This document shows, in pieces, positions 16,785 to 28,800 of a stretch of DNA of 64,000 bases. The notes below the pieces were generated by a model. It searched no databases and had not been told where the DNA came from. It saw only the letters and a list, made by a program, of their open reading frames with translations. Position 1 is the stretch's first letter. The number at the start of each line of letters is the position of its first letter. Origin of the DNA: Stigmatella aurantiaca (GTDB lineage Bacteria > Myxococcota > Myxococcia > Myxococcales > Myxococcaceae). Both the position numbers and the translations under genes were made by a program. The stretch lies in contig NZ_FOAP01000014.1 in the NCBI RefSeq assembly GCF_900109545.1, positions 1 through 64,000 on the forward strand, given 5' to 3'.

Positions 16785-17138
16785 ATGAAGTACGTGGATG
16801 GATTCGTGGCCGCAGTGCCCGCAGCCAACAAAGAGGTGTACCGCAAGCATGCCGCCGACGCGGTGCACCTGTTCAAGGAGTTCGGCGCCACGCGCGTGGT
16901 GGAGTGCTGGGGTGACGATGTGCCGGACGGAAAGCTCACCGACTTCCGGCGCGCGGTGCAGGCGCAGGAGGGGGAGGTCGTGGTGTTCAGCTGGATCGAG
17001 TACCCCTCCAAGGAGGTGCGCGATGCGGCCAACAAGCGCATGCATACCGACCCGCGCATGCAGACGATGGGCGAGCAGATGCCCTTCGATGCCAAGCGGA
17101 TGATCTTCGGCGGCTTCATGTCGATCGTGGATGAGTGA
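16785..17138 (+). CDS. DUF1428 family protein (YbaA-like)
   Basis: This 117-aa protein matches the DUF1428/YbaA family along its whole length: MKYVDGFVAAVP at the start, RVVECWGDDVPDGK in the middle and MIFGGFMSIVDE at the end. The fold is a dimeric alpha/beta barrel of the ferredoxin-like type; the biochemical role is not established. GGAGG at 16774-16778 sits six bases before the ATG. It is the first gene after the MarR operator and is followed after 11 bases by a VOC-family gene. Both are probably induced when the repressor releases, as in other small stress or detoxification cassettes. Confidence 0.88.
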   Translation: MKYVDGFVAAVPAANKEVYRKHAADAVHLFKEFGATRVVECWGDDVPDGKLTDFRRAVQAQEGEVVVFSWIEYPSKEVRDAANKRMHTDPRMQTMGEQMPFDAKRMIFGGFMSIVDE

Positions 17139-17149
17139 GGCGCCCGGCC

Positions 17150-17929
17150 ATGGCGAACGCCTCAGGCGACTTCATTTGGTACGAGCTGCTGACGACCGAC
17201 CTCGGCGCCGCGGCCCGGTTCTACGGCGCGGTGCTGGGCTGGCGGGCCCGCTCCGCGGATGGCTCGGACAAGGGCTACCGGCTCTTCGGAACCGGTGAGA
17301 CGGATGTGGCCGGCTCGATGGAGATCCCCGTGAGCCAAAGCCCCACCGGCATGCGTCCCATGTGGCTGGGCTACGTGGCCGTGGACGACGTGGACGCGGC
17401 CGTGTCCCGCATCGTCGCCGCCGGGGGCGCGAAGCACCTGCCCCCGACCGATGTTCCCGGCGTCGGCCGCTTCGCGATGGTGGGGGATCCGCAAGGCGCG
17501 CTGTTCTACGTGATGCGCGGCGCGGTCGAGGGCGGGACGAGCACCTCGTTCCATCCCTCGAAGGCGGGCCATTGCCAGTGGAATGAGCTGGCCGCCAAGG
17601 AGCCCACCGCCGCCCTCTCCTTCTACGGCAGCCACTTCGGCTGGGAGAAAGGCGACGCGATGCCGATGGGCGAGCTGGGCGACTACCAGTTCCTCGATCA
17701 CCATGGGCAGACGTTCGGAGCCCTGATGCGCCAGCCCACGGAAGCGCTGCCGCCCCGGTGGATGTTCTACTTCGGCGTCGAGGACATCGACGCCGCCACG
17801 GCCACCGCCACCCGCGAGGGCGCCAAGCTGCTCGACGGCCCGTCCGAGGTTCCCGGCGGTATCTTCACCAGCATCGTCGAGGACCCTCAGGGCGCGACGT
17901 TCGGCCTGGTGGGCCCCCGGAAGAAGTAG
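17150..17929 (+). CDS. VOC (glyoxalase/bleomycin resistance) family protein, two domains
   Basis: This 259-aa protein contains two vicinal-oxygen-chelate modules in tandem, roughly residues 5-120 and 135-256. Each begins with a WYEL/WNEL-type strand and carries FY-x-x-x-x-GW (AARFYGAVLGW; SFYGSHFGW), and each ends with DPQGA-x-F (DPQGALFYV; DPQGATFGLV). Metal-binding residues are not clearly complete, so enzyme activity (isomerase, lyase or dioxygenase) cannot be assigned. The ATG at 17150 follows the DUF1428 gene by 11 bases, forming a two-gene operon under the MarR operator. The stop codon lies in a hairpin shared with the convergent dipeptidase gene. Confidence 0.88.
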   Translation: MANASGDFIWYELLTTDLGAAARFYGAVLGWRARSADGSDKGYRLFGTGETDVAGSMEIPVSQSPTGMRPMWLGYVAVDDVDAAVSRIVAAGGAKHLPPTDVPGVGRFAMVGDPQGALFYVMRGAVEGGTSTSFHPSKAGHCQWNELAAKEPTAALSFYGSHFGWEKGDAMPMGELGDYQFLDHHGQTFGALMRQPTEALPPRWMFYFGVEDIDAATATATREGAKLLDGPSEVPGGIFTSIVEDPQGATFGLVGPRKK

Positions 17930-17941
17930 CCCGAAGGCTAC
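17926..17941. terminator. Hairpin shared by the convergent VOC and dipeptidase stops
   Basis: GTAGCC (17926-17931), loop CGAA, GGCTAC (17936-17941). The plus-strand stop TAG is in the left arm and the minus-strand stop TAG is in the right arm. The stem is perfect, with a stable tetraloop, but there is no U-run. Confidence 0.45.
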
Positions 17942-18540
17942 GGGGATTTCGTGAAGGGCACGTCCAGCACGGGCATGCCCTTCGCGCCCGGCACGTCGTA
18001 GTGCCACCACTCCATCTTGTTGCGCAGGAAGCCCGCGCCCTCCATGGCCTCCAGGAGAAGCTTCCGGTGCTTGCGCGAGGCCTCGGTGCCGCCCTTGTAG
18101 CCATGGTGCGCCGCCGGGGTGAAGTCATCGAAGGGCGTGGGCATCTCCACCGCCTCGCCCTCGCGCGTCACCAGCGTCAGGTCCACCGCCGCCCCGCGGT
18201 TGTGGTTCGAGCCGAACTTGGGGTTCGCCACGTACCCAGGCTTCGGCACGAGCTTCCACATCTCCCACTGCACCGCCCGGGGCCGGTAGCAGTCGTAGAC
18301 CTTCACCCGGTAGCCCTTCTCGCGCAGCACGTCCGCCGCCTTCTTCAGGCGCCGGGCCGCGTCCGGCAGGAGCAGGCACCGCGCGTCCTCCGGGTACACC
18401 TTGCGCTTCAGGAAGTTGTCCTCCGTGGCGTAGCGCATGTCCACCACCAGGTCCGGGACCACCTCCGTGGCATCCACGAGCGGCGGCTCCTTGCCCGCCC
18501 CCAGCCACAGCGCCACCGCCAACGTCGCCGCGGGCAGCAC
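17938..18540 (-). CDS. D-alanyl-D-alanine dipeptidase family (VanX/DdpX-like)
   Basis: This 200-aa zinc peptidase has the full family signature: Arg in CYRPRAV (about 86), SNHNRGAAVD (first zinc His113 and Asp120) and EWWHYDV near the C-terminus with catalytic Glu and third-ligand His. It should cleave D-Ala-D-Ala or similar dipeptides from cell-wall turnover. The start GTG at 18540 is chosen because it gives a short hydrophobic N-terminus (LPAATLAVALWLGAG) that looks like a signal sequence and lies one base after the queC stop; the frame is open further upstream inside queC. It is the third gene of a lipoprotein-queC-dipeptidase operon. Nothing nearby suggests a vancomycin resistance cluster, so wall recycling is more likely. 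Confidence 0.88.
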   Translation of the reverse strand: MLPAATLAVALWLGAGKEPPLVDATEVVPDLVVDMRYATEDNFLKRKVYPEDARCLLLPDAARRLKKAADVLREKGYRVKVYDCYRPRAVQWEMWKLVPKPGYVANPKFGSNHNRGAAVDLTLVTREGEAVEMPTPFDDFTPAAHHGYKGGTEASRKHRKLLLEAMEGAGFLRNKMEWWHYDVPGAKGMPVLDVPFTKSP

Positions 18541-18541
18541 C

Positions 18542-19231
18542 TCAGGCCCCTTCCGTGTAGGGCGTGGGGTCCGGCACCCTCGCCTCTTGGAAGCCCTTCT
18601 TGCGCAGCAGGCAGCTGTCACAGCGGCCACACGCCCGGCCCTTCGCGTCCGGGTCGTAGCAGGAGTGCGTCATCCCGTAGTTCACCCCCAGCCGCGTGCC
18701 CTCCTGGATGATCTGCGCCTTGGTCATCCCCGACAGCGGCGCGTGCACCTGGAAGCGCTGTCCCTCCACGCCCGCCTTCGTCGCCAGGCCCGCCAGCGCC
18801 GCGAACGCCTCGATGAACTGCGGCCGGCAGTCCGGGTAGCCGCTGTAGTCCACCGCGTTCACCCCGATGTAGATGTCGTAGGCGCCCACCACCTCCGCCA
18901 GCCCCAGCGCCAGCGAGAGGAACAGCAGGTTGCGCGCCGGCACGTAGGTGACGGGGATGCCGTGGGACATCTCCGTCTCCGGCCGGTCCTTGGGCACCGC
19001 GATGTCCGCCGTCAGCGCCGAGCCGCCCACGCTGCGCAAGTCAATCGGCACCACGCGGAAGTCCCGGGCGCCCATCGCCAGGGCCACCTTGCGGGCGCGC
19101 TCCAGCTCCACGGCGTGGCGTTGTCCGTAGTCGATGGCCAGGCACACCGGATCGAAGCCGGCCGCCTTCGCCATGGCCAGGCAGGTGGTGGAATCCAATC
19201 CCCCCGAGAGCAACACCACGGCCTTCTTCAT
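18542..19231 (-). CDS. queC: 7-cyano-7-deazaguanine (preQ0) synthase QueC
   Basis: This 229-aa protein converts 7-carboxy-7-deazaguanine to preQ0 with ATP and ammonia, a step of queuosine and deazapurine synthesis. The ATP pyrophosphatase loop SGGLDST is at residues 9-15, [10 protein letters not shown] is conserved in the middle, and the C-terminal zinc site is [20 protein letters not shown]. Length is normal for the family. The ATG at 19231 overlaps the stop of the upstream lipoprotein by one base (TGATG). The other pathway genes (queD, queE, folE) are not in this window, so preQ0 synthesis depends on genes elsewhere. Confidence 0.96.
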   Translation of the reverse strand: MKKAVVLLSGGLDSTTCLAMAKAAGFDPVCLAIDYGQRHAVELERARKVALAMGARDFRVVPIDLRSVGGSALTADIAVPKDRPETEMSHGIPVTYVPARNLLFLSLALGLAEVVGAYDIYIGVNAVDYSGYPDCRPQFIEAFAALAGLATKAGVEGQRFQVHAPLSGMTKAQIIQEGTRLGVNYGMTHSCYDPDAKGRACGRCDSCLLRKKGFQEARVPDPTPYTEGA

Positions 19232-19833
19232 CAGTTCACCCGCGTCCCTTCCACCGTATAAAAGGCCCGGCACGGCGCCGTGCACGTGCAGTTCGTCTTA
19301 CCCGGGATGAAGTCATCCGTCAGCGTCCCGCAGGCGCGCTCCACGTCGTAGCCCGTGGGCGTGGGGCCCGGCGGCGTCCCGCCCCCGTCCGGCACGCCCC
19401 CGTCCACCAGCCCCGAGCACCGGCGGCCCACCAGCGTGTCCTGGCTGTTGCTCAGCAGGAGGACATCCAGGGCTTCCTCGACGGCCGCCCCCTCGCAGCT
19501 CGCCCCGCAGCTCGGCGGCCGCGTCTCCGCCTTGTGCACGGACACCACCCGGCCCCCGTCGAACCCCGCATCCCGCGAGAAGCCCTGCACGGTGAACCAG
19601 CCCTGGGGTTGATCCGCGTTGCGCGAGAGCGTTCCCTCGAAGGTGAAGGTCCCCGCGTCCGTGAGCGAGGTGAAGTCCGGTCCCTTCAAGTCACACGTGG
19701 TGCGCTTGCGGTCCACCGTGGCCTCGAAGCGGAAGGTGCCCAGGACCTGGTCGCCAGGGAACACGGGGTCGGTGATGCAGGCGGCCGCCGCGATCAGCGC
19801 GGCGACGAGAAGGACAAGGCGTCGGAGGTTCAT
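19231..19833 (-). CDS. Putative lipoprotein, Cys-rich C-terminus
   Basis: This 200-aa protein starts with a lipoprotein signal ([19 protein letters not shown], Cys19 modified). The mature part has a beta-type stretch ([23 protein letters not shown]) and eight or more cysteines, several in short pairs ([16 protein letters not shown]), which suggests disulfides in an oxidising compartment. A Gly/Pro linker precedes the last 45 residues. I recognise no family, but myxobacterial genomes hold many such one-off lipoproteins. It is the first gene of the queC operon. Its own promoter should lie in the 18 bp before it or inside the end of the TPR gene. Confidence 0.8.
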   Translation of the reverse strand: MNLRRLVLLVAALIAAAACITDPVFPGDQVLGTFRFEATVDRKRTTCDLKGPDFTSLTDAGTFTFEGTLSRNADQPQGWFTVQGFSRDAGFDGGRVVSVHKAETRPPSCGASCEGAAVEEALDVLLLSNSQDTLVGRRCSGLVDGGVPDGGGTPPGPTPTGYDVERACGTLTDDFIPGKTNCTCTAPCRAFYTVEGTRVN

Positions 19834-19851
19834 GCCCCCCGCAGCCTAACG

Positions 19852-22800
19852 TCACCGGGCCGCCTCCACGAGTTCCAGCACCGTGAATGCCACCGCGCGG
19901 AATGGCTCGCTGGTGGCCAGCACCGGGCCCAGCGCCACGGCGCGGGGATCTCCTCCGCGCACCCCGGGCGCCAGCTGCGCCAGCACCCGGCCCGCCGCGA
20001 GCGACGCGGGCACGGACCGGAAGGACGCCACCGCCGCCTCCCGCAGGCCCGGCACGTCTCCAGGCCGCGACAGGGCCACGCCCGCCTCGCCCAGGCTCAG
20101 CGCCAGCGCGCACAGGAAGCCCAGCTCCGCCGGGCCAAAGCACGTGAGCGTTCCGGCCCCCAGCACCAGCGCGTCCGGTCCCAGGAGGTACGCCTCCACG
20201 CCCCCTTCCGGGTCCAGCAGCACGCGCACCCCACCCGCGCCCAGCGCCTCCAGCGTGGGCCGCAGCGCGGTGTACAGGCGCGGGAGGCTCTCGCCCGTCA
20301 CCGCCAGCGCTCCGGGCGGTGAGGGGTGGCGGAACTCCCCCGGCAGGGGCAAGGGCGTGACGGAGACGGCCGGGGCCGGGGCCTCGCTGGAGGACAGCGC
20401 CGCGGCGATGCCATCCACGCGCTCGGCGGCCTCGGGGCGCCCCAGCAGCCGCAGCGCCTCCGCGAACAGCGTCCACCCGTCCACGTCCACCGGCCGCTCC
20501 CGCAGGAGTCCGGGCCAGAGCCGCGTGGCCAGCGCCGCGCCCTCGCGGGTGGGCGACAGGCGCTCGGCCACCAGGCGCGTGGCCTCCGGCGAGAGGGCCT
20601 CCCGCTCCAGGAGCCGTCCGGCCAGCCGCGCCGCGAAGGCCAGGAGCTGGGCGTCCAGGTACTGCCGGAGGATGGACTCCAGCTCCGCGGGCGCCTCGGT
20701 CAGCCGCTCGCGCAGCAGCAGCGCCTCGCCCGTGAGGCCCCGCTCCTCCGCCAGCCGCACGCGGCGGGCCAGCCGCTCCGGCGTCTCTGGAAGGGCCTCG
20801 AGCTGCGCCGCCGCCTTCTCGGGCTGCCACAGGGCCTCGTGGGCCTCCGCCCAGCGCTCCCGGTAGGGCGCCATGGCCTCGGCCCCCACCAGCGCTTCGA
20901 GGCGCTCGGCCATGGCCACGAAGGGGGCGCTCTCGTCCTTCTCGTCGAGCAGCGCCAGCAGGTGCTTCACCGCCGCCTGGTTCGTGGCGTCCTCGGTGAG
21001 CACCTGCTCGAAGGCCTGCCGCGCCCGGGCCCGCTGGGAGAGCGTCAGCAGCAGCTCGCCCCGCTCCAGGCGCAACGCCACGCGCTCCGCGAGGTCCGCT
21101 TCGCCCTCGATGAGCTGCTCCAGCGTCCGCTCCGCGTCCTCCTTCAGGCCCTCGGCGCGCTCGTGGCCCAGGCGCTCGCGCAGCAGCGCCGTGCGGCGCT
21201 CCGGCCAGTGCTCCGCCGCCACCCCGAGCGCTTCGATGCGTTCCGCGGCGTGCCAGGTGCGCACGTGGATGAGCAGCGCCCCGGCGAGTTCCTCCGGAAG
21301 CTGGCCCACGGAGGACAGCAGCCCCCGCGCCCGCTCGGGGAACGCCTCGTGGGTGCTCAGCAGCTCGAAGGCACGCAGGCGCAGGGCTCCCGGCGCCTCC
21401 ACCGCCTCCAGCACCTCGGCCCGCAGGGCCTCGCTCCGCGCTGGGTCCTGGGGGGAGAGCCGCTCCGCCAGCGTCAGCAGCCCCGCGAAGTCCTTTTCCT
21501 CGCGCAGGCCCCCCACCAGCCGGTCCACGGCCCCGGGGGCCTCTTCCGGCTGCGCCACGAGCGCCCAGAGGGCCTCGCGCACGCGTGCTTCGTCCCGCGC
21601 GCTTTCGGCGAGGGCCAGGGCGTCGGACAGACGGCCCTCGGCCATCGCCGGTGAGAAGCCCACCGCCAGCGCCCGCTCCGGCGCGCCCAGCCGGAGGAAG
21701 CGCCGCGCCCACTCCGACGGCTCCAGGGCCTCGGGCGCGTCGGTCACGAGCCGCTCCAGCACCTCCAGCGCCTCGGCCGCTTCTCCTGCCTCCTCCCAGA
21801 GCCCCGCGGCCTCCAGCAGCAGCGCGGACTGCTCGTCCGCCTTCGCCGCGCGAGCCGCCAAAAGCAGCGTCCGCGCCGCGCGGTCCGTCTCCCCCGCGGC
21901 CTGGTGCAGGCGCGCCTGCAACCGCAGCGTGGGCACCCGGGGCGACACGGACGCCGCCGCCTTGGCCGCCTTCAGGGCTTCCGGCAACCGGCCCGCGGTC
22001 TCGAAGTCCTCCGCCGCGGAGACGAGCAGCGCCACCTTCGTGGCCTCGCCGCTTGCCAGCTCCGAGCGCGCCAGGCGGATCTCCGCGCGGCGCAGCGGCG
22101 CATCATCGAGCAGGGGCTCCAGCGCATCCAGTGCGTCGGCGTAGCCCACGCCCGAGGGGCCCTGCTCCACCACCTCTTCCAGCGCCCGGCGCGCCAGGGG
22201 GAACTGTCTCGCCGCACGCGCCAGAGAGGCCAGCTCCAGCCGCAGCAGGGGCGCCTCGTCGGCGTCCTGCGTCCGGGCCACCAGCCGCTCCAGCGCCTCC
22301 AGCAGGCGCACGGTATCGCCCCGCTGGCGCAAGCCGTCCACGAGCTGGCGCAGCGCCACCTCGTGCGAGGGGTCCGTCTGCGCGGCCCGCTGCCGCAGCT
22401 TCCAGGCCCAGTCGTCGTCGCCCAGTTGGGCCTCGGCCACGGAGGCGGCCGCCAGCAACAGCTCCGCGGCGCGCGGGCCGCCCACGGCGCTGGCGCCCGA
22501 CTCGTACACCTCCAGCAGCTCGCTGTGCCAGCCCAGGGTGCGCAGCCCCTCCACCGCCCGGTCGATGAGCGCCGGGTCCGCGGGGTGCAGGCGCGCCAGG
22601 GGCAGCAGCGCGTCGATGGCCTCGCTGGGGTCCTCGAAGAGGTCCGCGGCGCGGCGGTAGAGCACCTCCGCCGTCGCGCCCTCCGCCCGGCGCGCGAGCT
22701 GAATCGAGGCGCGGAACAGGCCCGGGTTGTCCCCGGTCCGCGCGTAGGCCTCCGAGAGAAGGGACAGCGCCTCCTGGCCGCGCTCCCCCTCGGGGTCCAG

Positions 22801-25800
22801 CGCCACCACCGCCTCGAAGGCATCCGCCGCGTCCCGGTACGCGCCGATGGCGAGCGAGGCATGGCCCAGCCGCATCCACGTCCGCACGCGCACGGGCACC
22901 GGCAGCCCCTGGCCCACGGCCACCAGGCGCCGGTCATAGGGCTGCGAGGCGCTCGGGCCCCCGCCCTGTGCCGCCAGCTCCGCGCGCGCGGCCAGCGCCT
23001 CCATGTCCTCCCCCGCCTGGGCGAGGTAGGCGTCGAAGGCCTCCGCGGCCAGCAGCGTCTCCCCGGCCTCCAGCAGCCGCTCCGCGCGCTCGCGCAGCAG
23101 CGGCCGGGCCTCTTCGTCCGGCAACGCCGCCGCGCGCTGGGCGAGCAGGTCCACCAGCCGGCGCACGTCCCCGGCCATCCGCTCGCGCAGCAGCTCGAAG
23201 GCCTCGGTGTTCGTGGCGTCCAGCTCGAAGGCCTGGTCCTCGCACAGCCGGGCGCGCTCCATCGCCCCGTCTTCCCGGAAGTAGCGCGCCGCGGCCAGGT
23301 AGCTCGCGGCGGCCTCGCGCGGAGGCTGGTGCTGGGCCCGGCGCAGCATCAGCGCCGCCAGGGACTGCGTGTCACCCGTCTTCGTCAGGAACTCCCGCTG
23401 CCGGGTGAAGACCGGCTCGCGGAAGGGGTCCGTCTCCAGGAGGATGGCGTCGAACTCCGCGGCGTCCTCGGCGCGGCCCACCTCGTGCAGCAGCTCCGCG
23501 GTCTGGGCGGTGAGCTCCAGGTCATCTGGAGCGGCGGCCCGGGCGGCCAGGAGCGCGATGACGGCCGCATCGGGACGCCCCGCACGCTCCCGGTAGATCG
23601 ATGCCGCGCGGCGCAGCAGGGCCGAGCGGCGGGCGGCGTCCGGCTCCTCCTCGGCGCACTCCTCGTACCAGGCGGCCAGCTCCGCGAGCCGGCCCTCCCG
23701 CTCCAGCAACTCCGAGAGGAGCTGCTCCGCCTCGGTCAGCCCCCGGTCCCGCCGCAGCGCTTCCCGGAGCGAGGCCTCCGCCTTGGCCGCGTCGTCCAGC
23801 ACCCCGAGGTACAGCCGCGTCAGGCGCAGCAGCACCTCGCCCTGCTCGCGCGCCCCCGCCTGCAACGGCAGCATGCGCTCCAGCCAGCGGGCCTGCGCGG
23901 CCGGATCGCTCCGGCGCACGGCCAGCCCCTCGCCCATCCGCGCCGTCTCGAGGTCCGCGGCCAGCGTGAAGGAGCGCTCCAGGGACGCCTCGGCCGCGAG
24001 GAGATCCAGCTTCACGTCCTGCAGCAGCTCCGCGCGGCGGCGCTCGTAGGCGGCGGCCCCGGCGGGCTTCTCCTGGGAGACCAGCAGATCGCGCAGGATG
24101 CCGAGCGTCTCGAGCGCCTCGTCCATCCGCCCCGAGTCCTCGGCGAGCCGGGCCTCTTCGTCATACGCGGCGAGCGCCGTGTCCACCTGCCCCGCCCGGA
24201 CCGCGAGCGTGGCCACCCGGCGCAGCTCCACCAGCAGCTCCAGCGTCCGGCCGCGCTCCCGGTAGAGCGCCGCGAGCGACTGGCGCAGCGGCAGGGGCTC
24301 GGAGGCCATCTCCGCGGCGCGCGCGAGCAGCGAGGCCGCCACATTCACGTCCGCCAGCGAGGCGAGGGCCCGCTCCGACAGCGCCACCAGCCGCTGGGCC
24401 GTCTCGTCCGAGGGCGGCAGGGCCTTCGCGTGCGCGACGAGGGCCTCGAAGGCCGCGCGCGGGTCGTCCCGCTCCAGCAATACCGCGAGCCGCTGAACGG
24501 CTTCCTCGTTCAGGGGACGCTGCGCCGCTAGGCGCCGCCAGGCGTCCACCGCGCGCTTCAGGTCCCCGGCCCGCTCGGCCAGCTCGCCCAGGCGCCGCAG
24601 CGTGGCCTCCGCCGCCTCGGGGGCACCCGCGAAGTCGGCCCGGGCCGCGAGCTTCTCCTGAAGGGGCAGCGCTTCCTTCACATCCCCCGCCTGGAACAGC
24701 AGCCCGGCGAGCTCCTCCAGGTGCTTGCCCTCGGCGGGCACCAGCGCATGCGCACGCCGGGCGAGGACCAGGGCCCGGTCCTGCTCGGAGGCCTTCTGGG
24801 CATGGGCCGAGGCCTCCCACAGCAGCTCAGCGGCCTCGGAGGGCGACTGCTGGGGAACCGCTTCCTCCAGGAGCGTGGCGGCCTCCAGGAGGCTGCCCTG
24901 GCCCACCACGAGGGTGACGAGCTGGCGCCGGACGCGCATGTCCTCGGGGGACAGGCGCAGCGACTCGCGCAGCGCCGCCTCGGCCTCCGCGGGCTGCGCC
25001 AGCCTGTCGAGGTACAGCCCCGCCAGCTCCGCATATAATGATGCGGCGGTCGAGGCCGGGGCATGCGGCGCCTCGGCGGCCAGGAGCGCGGCGAGCGCGG
25101 ACCAGTCCTCCAGGCGGCGCAGCACGCGCTGGAGCGCGAGGGTGGCCCCTGGGTGACGCGGGCTGAGCGCGAGCGCCCCTTCCAGGCTGCGCGCGGCCTC
25201 CTCCAGCGAGTCCCGCTGCTCCAGCAGCGCGGCGCGGGAGAGCAGAGCCTCCACCCGGCGGGGCAACGGGCCCTGGCGCGCGGCGTCCGCAAGCGCTTCC
25301 GCCTCGGCCTCCGGCTGTCCGTCCCGGCGCGCCAGCGTGGCCAAGGAGAAGAAGGCCTCGCAGCGGTCGGCGGGAGAGAGCTCCAACCCCAGCACAGCGC
25401 GCAGGGCCTCGCGGGCCGGCTCCCGGACATCCTTCTCCACGAGCGTGGCGGCCAGCACGAGCAGGCGATCCCGGGCGCGCTCCCCCACGCTGGGGTCGGC
25501 GGCCACGGCGCGGCGCCAGGCCGACAGCTCCGCCACCTCGTCCTGGGCCACGTGGGCCAGCTCGGCCAGGGCCAGCCAGAGCGGCGCGGGGCGCAGCGCC
25601 AGGCGCGCGGCCTCGGTGTAGTCGTCCCGGGCGGCCTCGGCACGGCCCGCGGCCCGGTGGAGCGCGGCGCGGCGGGCGAGCAGCGTGGCGCGCTCCTCCC
25701 CTTCGGCGGCGGAGAGCTGGGTGCCCAGCAGGACGAGGCGCTCGGCCTCCTCCTCCGGCGTTCCCGTGCCCGGCGCGGGGAGCAGGTCCATCAGCGCCCG

Positions 25801-28800
25801 CGCGGCCCAGAGGTCCGTGGGCTCCTCGGCGAGCAGGGCGCGCAGGGCGGTGGCGGCCTCGGCGGGCCGTCCCAGGGAGAGGGCCAGCTCCGCCAGCTCG
25901 CGCCGGGCCTGGCGCTGGGCCTCGCCGCGCAGCCGGGGCCACAGCTCCGTCAGCAGGTCGGCCAGCGCATCGCGGGCCCCGGCCTTGCGGTGCAGCTCCA
26001 CGAGTTCGAGCTGGGCCTCCAGGTCCGAAGGCGCGTGGGTGCTGTACTGGGCCAGCAGGCGCCGGGCGGCATCCGGCCGGTTCGCGCGCACCGCGGCGGT
26101 GGCGGCCTTCCGGTTGAGCGAGAGCAGCTCGGTCTCGCGCGGCGCATCCGGATCCGAGAGGGGCAAGGCCAGCACGGCCTCGAGGTCCTCCAGCGCCCCG
26201 CGCGGATCCGAGGGCAGCCGCAGCTCGGCCCGGCGCACGCGCGCGGGGGAGAAGGTGGCATCCCGCTCCAGGGCCTCGGCGAGGTACGTCTCTTCCCGGG
26301 CGCTGCCCGCGGCCAGGAGGGAGGCGCGGAAGAGCAGCCGCGCGCCCAGGCGCGTGTCGGCGATGAGGCCCGCCTTGCGCGCGTAGAGCCGGGCGGCCTC
26401 CAGCTTCTCGCCCCGCTCCAGCTCCAGCTCGGCGAGCAGCTCCAGCACCTCGGCGGCCAGGGGCCCCTGAGGGTCCGCGTCCAGCGCGGAAGAGAGGCGC
26501 AGCAGCGCCGCGGGCTTCTCGCCCCGGGACAGGAGGTGGCGCGCGCTCTTGAGGAACAGCGGCGCGGCCTCGGCCACGCGGTCCGCGGAGGCCAGGGCCT
26601 GCGCCCGGGTGGCCCACAGCTCGGCCAGCTCGCGCGTCTCGCCCAGCTCCGTGTAGAGCGACTCCAGCCGGGTGGCGAGCGCATCGTCCAACCGGCGCAG
26701 GGGGAAGGCCTGCGCGTAGGCGGCCACGGCGGCCTCGCGGTCCCCCAGCATCTCGCACGCGCGGCCCAGGCGGGCGCGGATGTCGGCCAGGCGCTCGGGC
26801 GCGGCGGTGCGCGGCAGCGAGGACAGCAGGGACTCCAGGGCGCGCCGGGCATGCTCCGGCCGCTCGCAGCGCAGCGACAGGTCCGCCAGGTCCAGCAGCA
26901 CGGCGGCATCCGGCGTCAGGCGGGCGGCCTTCTCCAGCGCCACCAGCGCCTCGCCCACCCGGCCCAGCCGCGCCTCCAGCACCCCGGCCAGCTCGCGCAG
27001 GGCCGCCGCCGCCAGCCGCTTGTCGCCTTGCGCCTCGGCCACGCGCGCGCGCTCTTCCAGGGCGGTGGCCAGGCCGCCCATGTCCGAGCGCTTGCGCTGC
27101 AGCGCGCACAGCTCGCCCAGCGTGGGCAAGTCATCCGGCTCGGCCCGGAGCACTTCCTGGAGCGCGTGGACGGACAGCTCCAGGTCGAAGGTCAAATCGC
27201 GCGCGGCCACGGCGAGGCGCCGGTACTTCTGGGCACGCTCCTGCGGCTCCGCCGTCAGCCGCGCCAGCGCCCCGAGGCACCGCGTGAGCTGCCGTCCATC
27301 CCGCTGCGCCTCGGCCAGGGCGAGCAGGGCCTCCAGCGCGGGCTTGTGGTCGGGGTCCGCTTCCAGCGCGGAGGTGAGCAGGCGCTCGGCCTTCTCCGGT
27401 TGCTGGAGCCGGGCGCGGTACAGCTCTCCGGCCTCGGCCCACAGCGCGGCGCGCTTGCCGGGCTCCTCGTACACCGCGGCGGCCTTCTCCAGCGCGTCGG
27501 CCAGCTCCTGCGTGCGGCCAGTGGCCCGGAAGTACGGAATCAGCTCTTCCAGGGCCGGCAGGTCCCTCGCGTCCAGCGCGAGCGCGGCCTCCAGGTGCTC
27601 CCGGGCCCGGGCGGGGTCTCCCAGGCGCGTGCGGCTCAGCCGGGCCAGGGCGTGGTGGCTGGCGTGCGCGGCGCGGCGCACGGACTCCGAGCGCGGCGCG
27701 GGCCCGGCAAGCTCCAGCGCCTGGAGGTACCCATCGAGCGCCTCCTGCACCTTGCCCAGGGACTCGGCCACGCGCGCGGCGGCGAAGCGGGGCTCGGCCT
27801 CGCCGGGCATCAGCGTCACCGCCTCGCGGTAGCGCAACAGCGCGTTGTCGAGCTGCTGGAGCCCCTCCTCCCAGACGCGGCCCGCCAGCAGGTTCGCCTG
27901 CCCCACCCGGTCCAGCTCGTGCCGGGCCAGGGCCACCTCGCGCAGCCGGTCCAGCGCCTTGAGGGCGCGCAGGTGCTCGCCCCCGCGGTGGCACAGCTCG
28001 CCCAAGAGCAGCAGGGCATCGGGCTGATCCGGGGCCAGCCGCAGCGCCGCCTCGCAGTGCAGGCGCGCGCCGGCGATGTCGTCCTCCGTCTGGGCGCACA
28101 GGCGCGCCAGGTGCACGTGGGCATCGGCGGCCTCGACGGGGTCCCTCGCCAGCGCGGCCAGCCGCCGGTAGGCACGCACCGCCCCGGCCCGGTCCTTCGC
28201 CAGGTCCGAGGCGCGCGCCAGGGACTTGAGCGAGGGCAGGTGGTCGGGCTTGAGGCCCAGCAGTTCGTGCAGCGCCTTCACCGCCACCTGGGGCGCGGTG
28301 TCACGCGAGCAGCGCGCGGCGGCCTCGGCGGCGTGGAAGGCCGCGGCATCCTCGGAGGTGCGGCGCGACAGGGCACTCAGGGCCAGGTAGCGCTCGGCGG
28401 CCCGGGGCCCCTCGCCCCGGCGCTCGCGCACCACCGCCTCGCCCCAGAGGGCCGCGGGGCTCTTCTCGCGGCGGCGCAGCAGGGCCGACGCCACATCCAG
28501 CGCCAGGTCATGCGCCTGGGGGTCCGCGACGAGCAGCGACAGGAGCCGCTCGGCGGCGAAGGGGTGCGCGTCCTGCGCGTCCCCCACCTGGAGGTAGGCC
28601 TCGCGCGCCTCGGCCAGGCGGCCCTCGGCGATGAGCGCCTCCTGCTCCGCGAAGGCCCGCGCGCCCTCCAGCGTCATCAACAGCTCGTCATCCGGAGCCG
28701 CCGGCGGGGGCAGCCCTCCGGCCGCGAAGCGCAGGCGCAGCCCCTTGCTGGACACCTCGGCGGCGGACAGGCGCGCCTGGTCCAGCTCCGGCATCTTGAA

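Noticed and set aside
17938-18540. Vancomycin resistance cassette
   Set aside because: Only the VanX-like dipeptidase is present, with no VanA/VanH ligase or dehydrogenase. It sits with queC, so cell-wall recycling is more likely.
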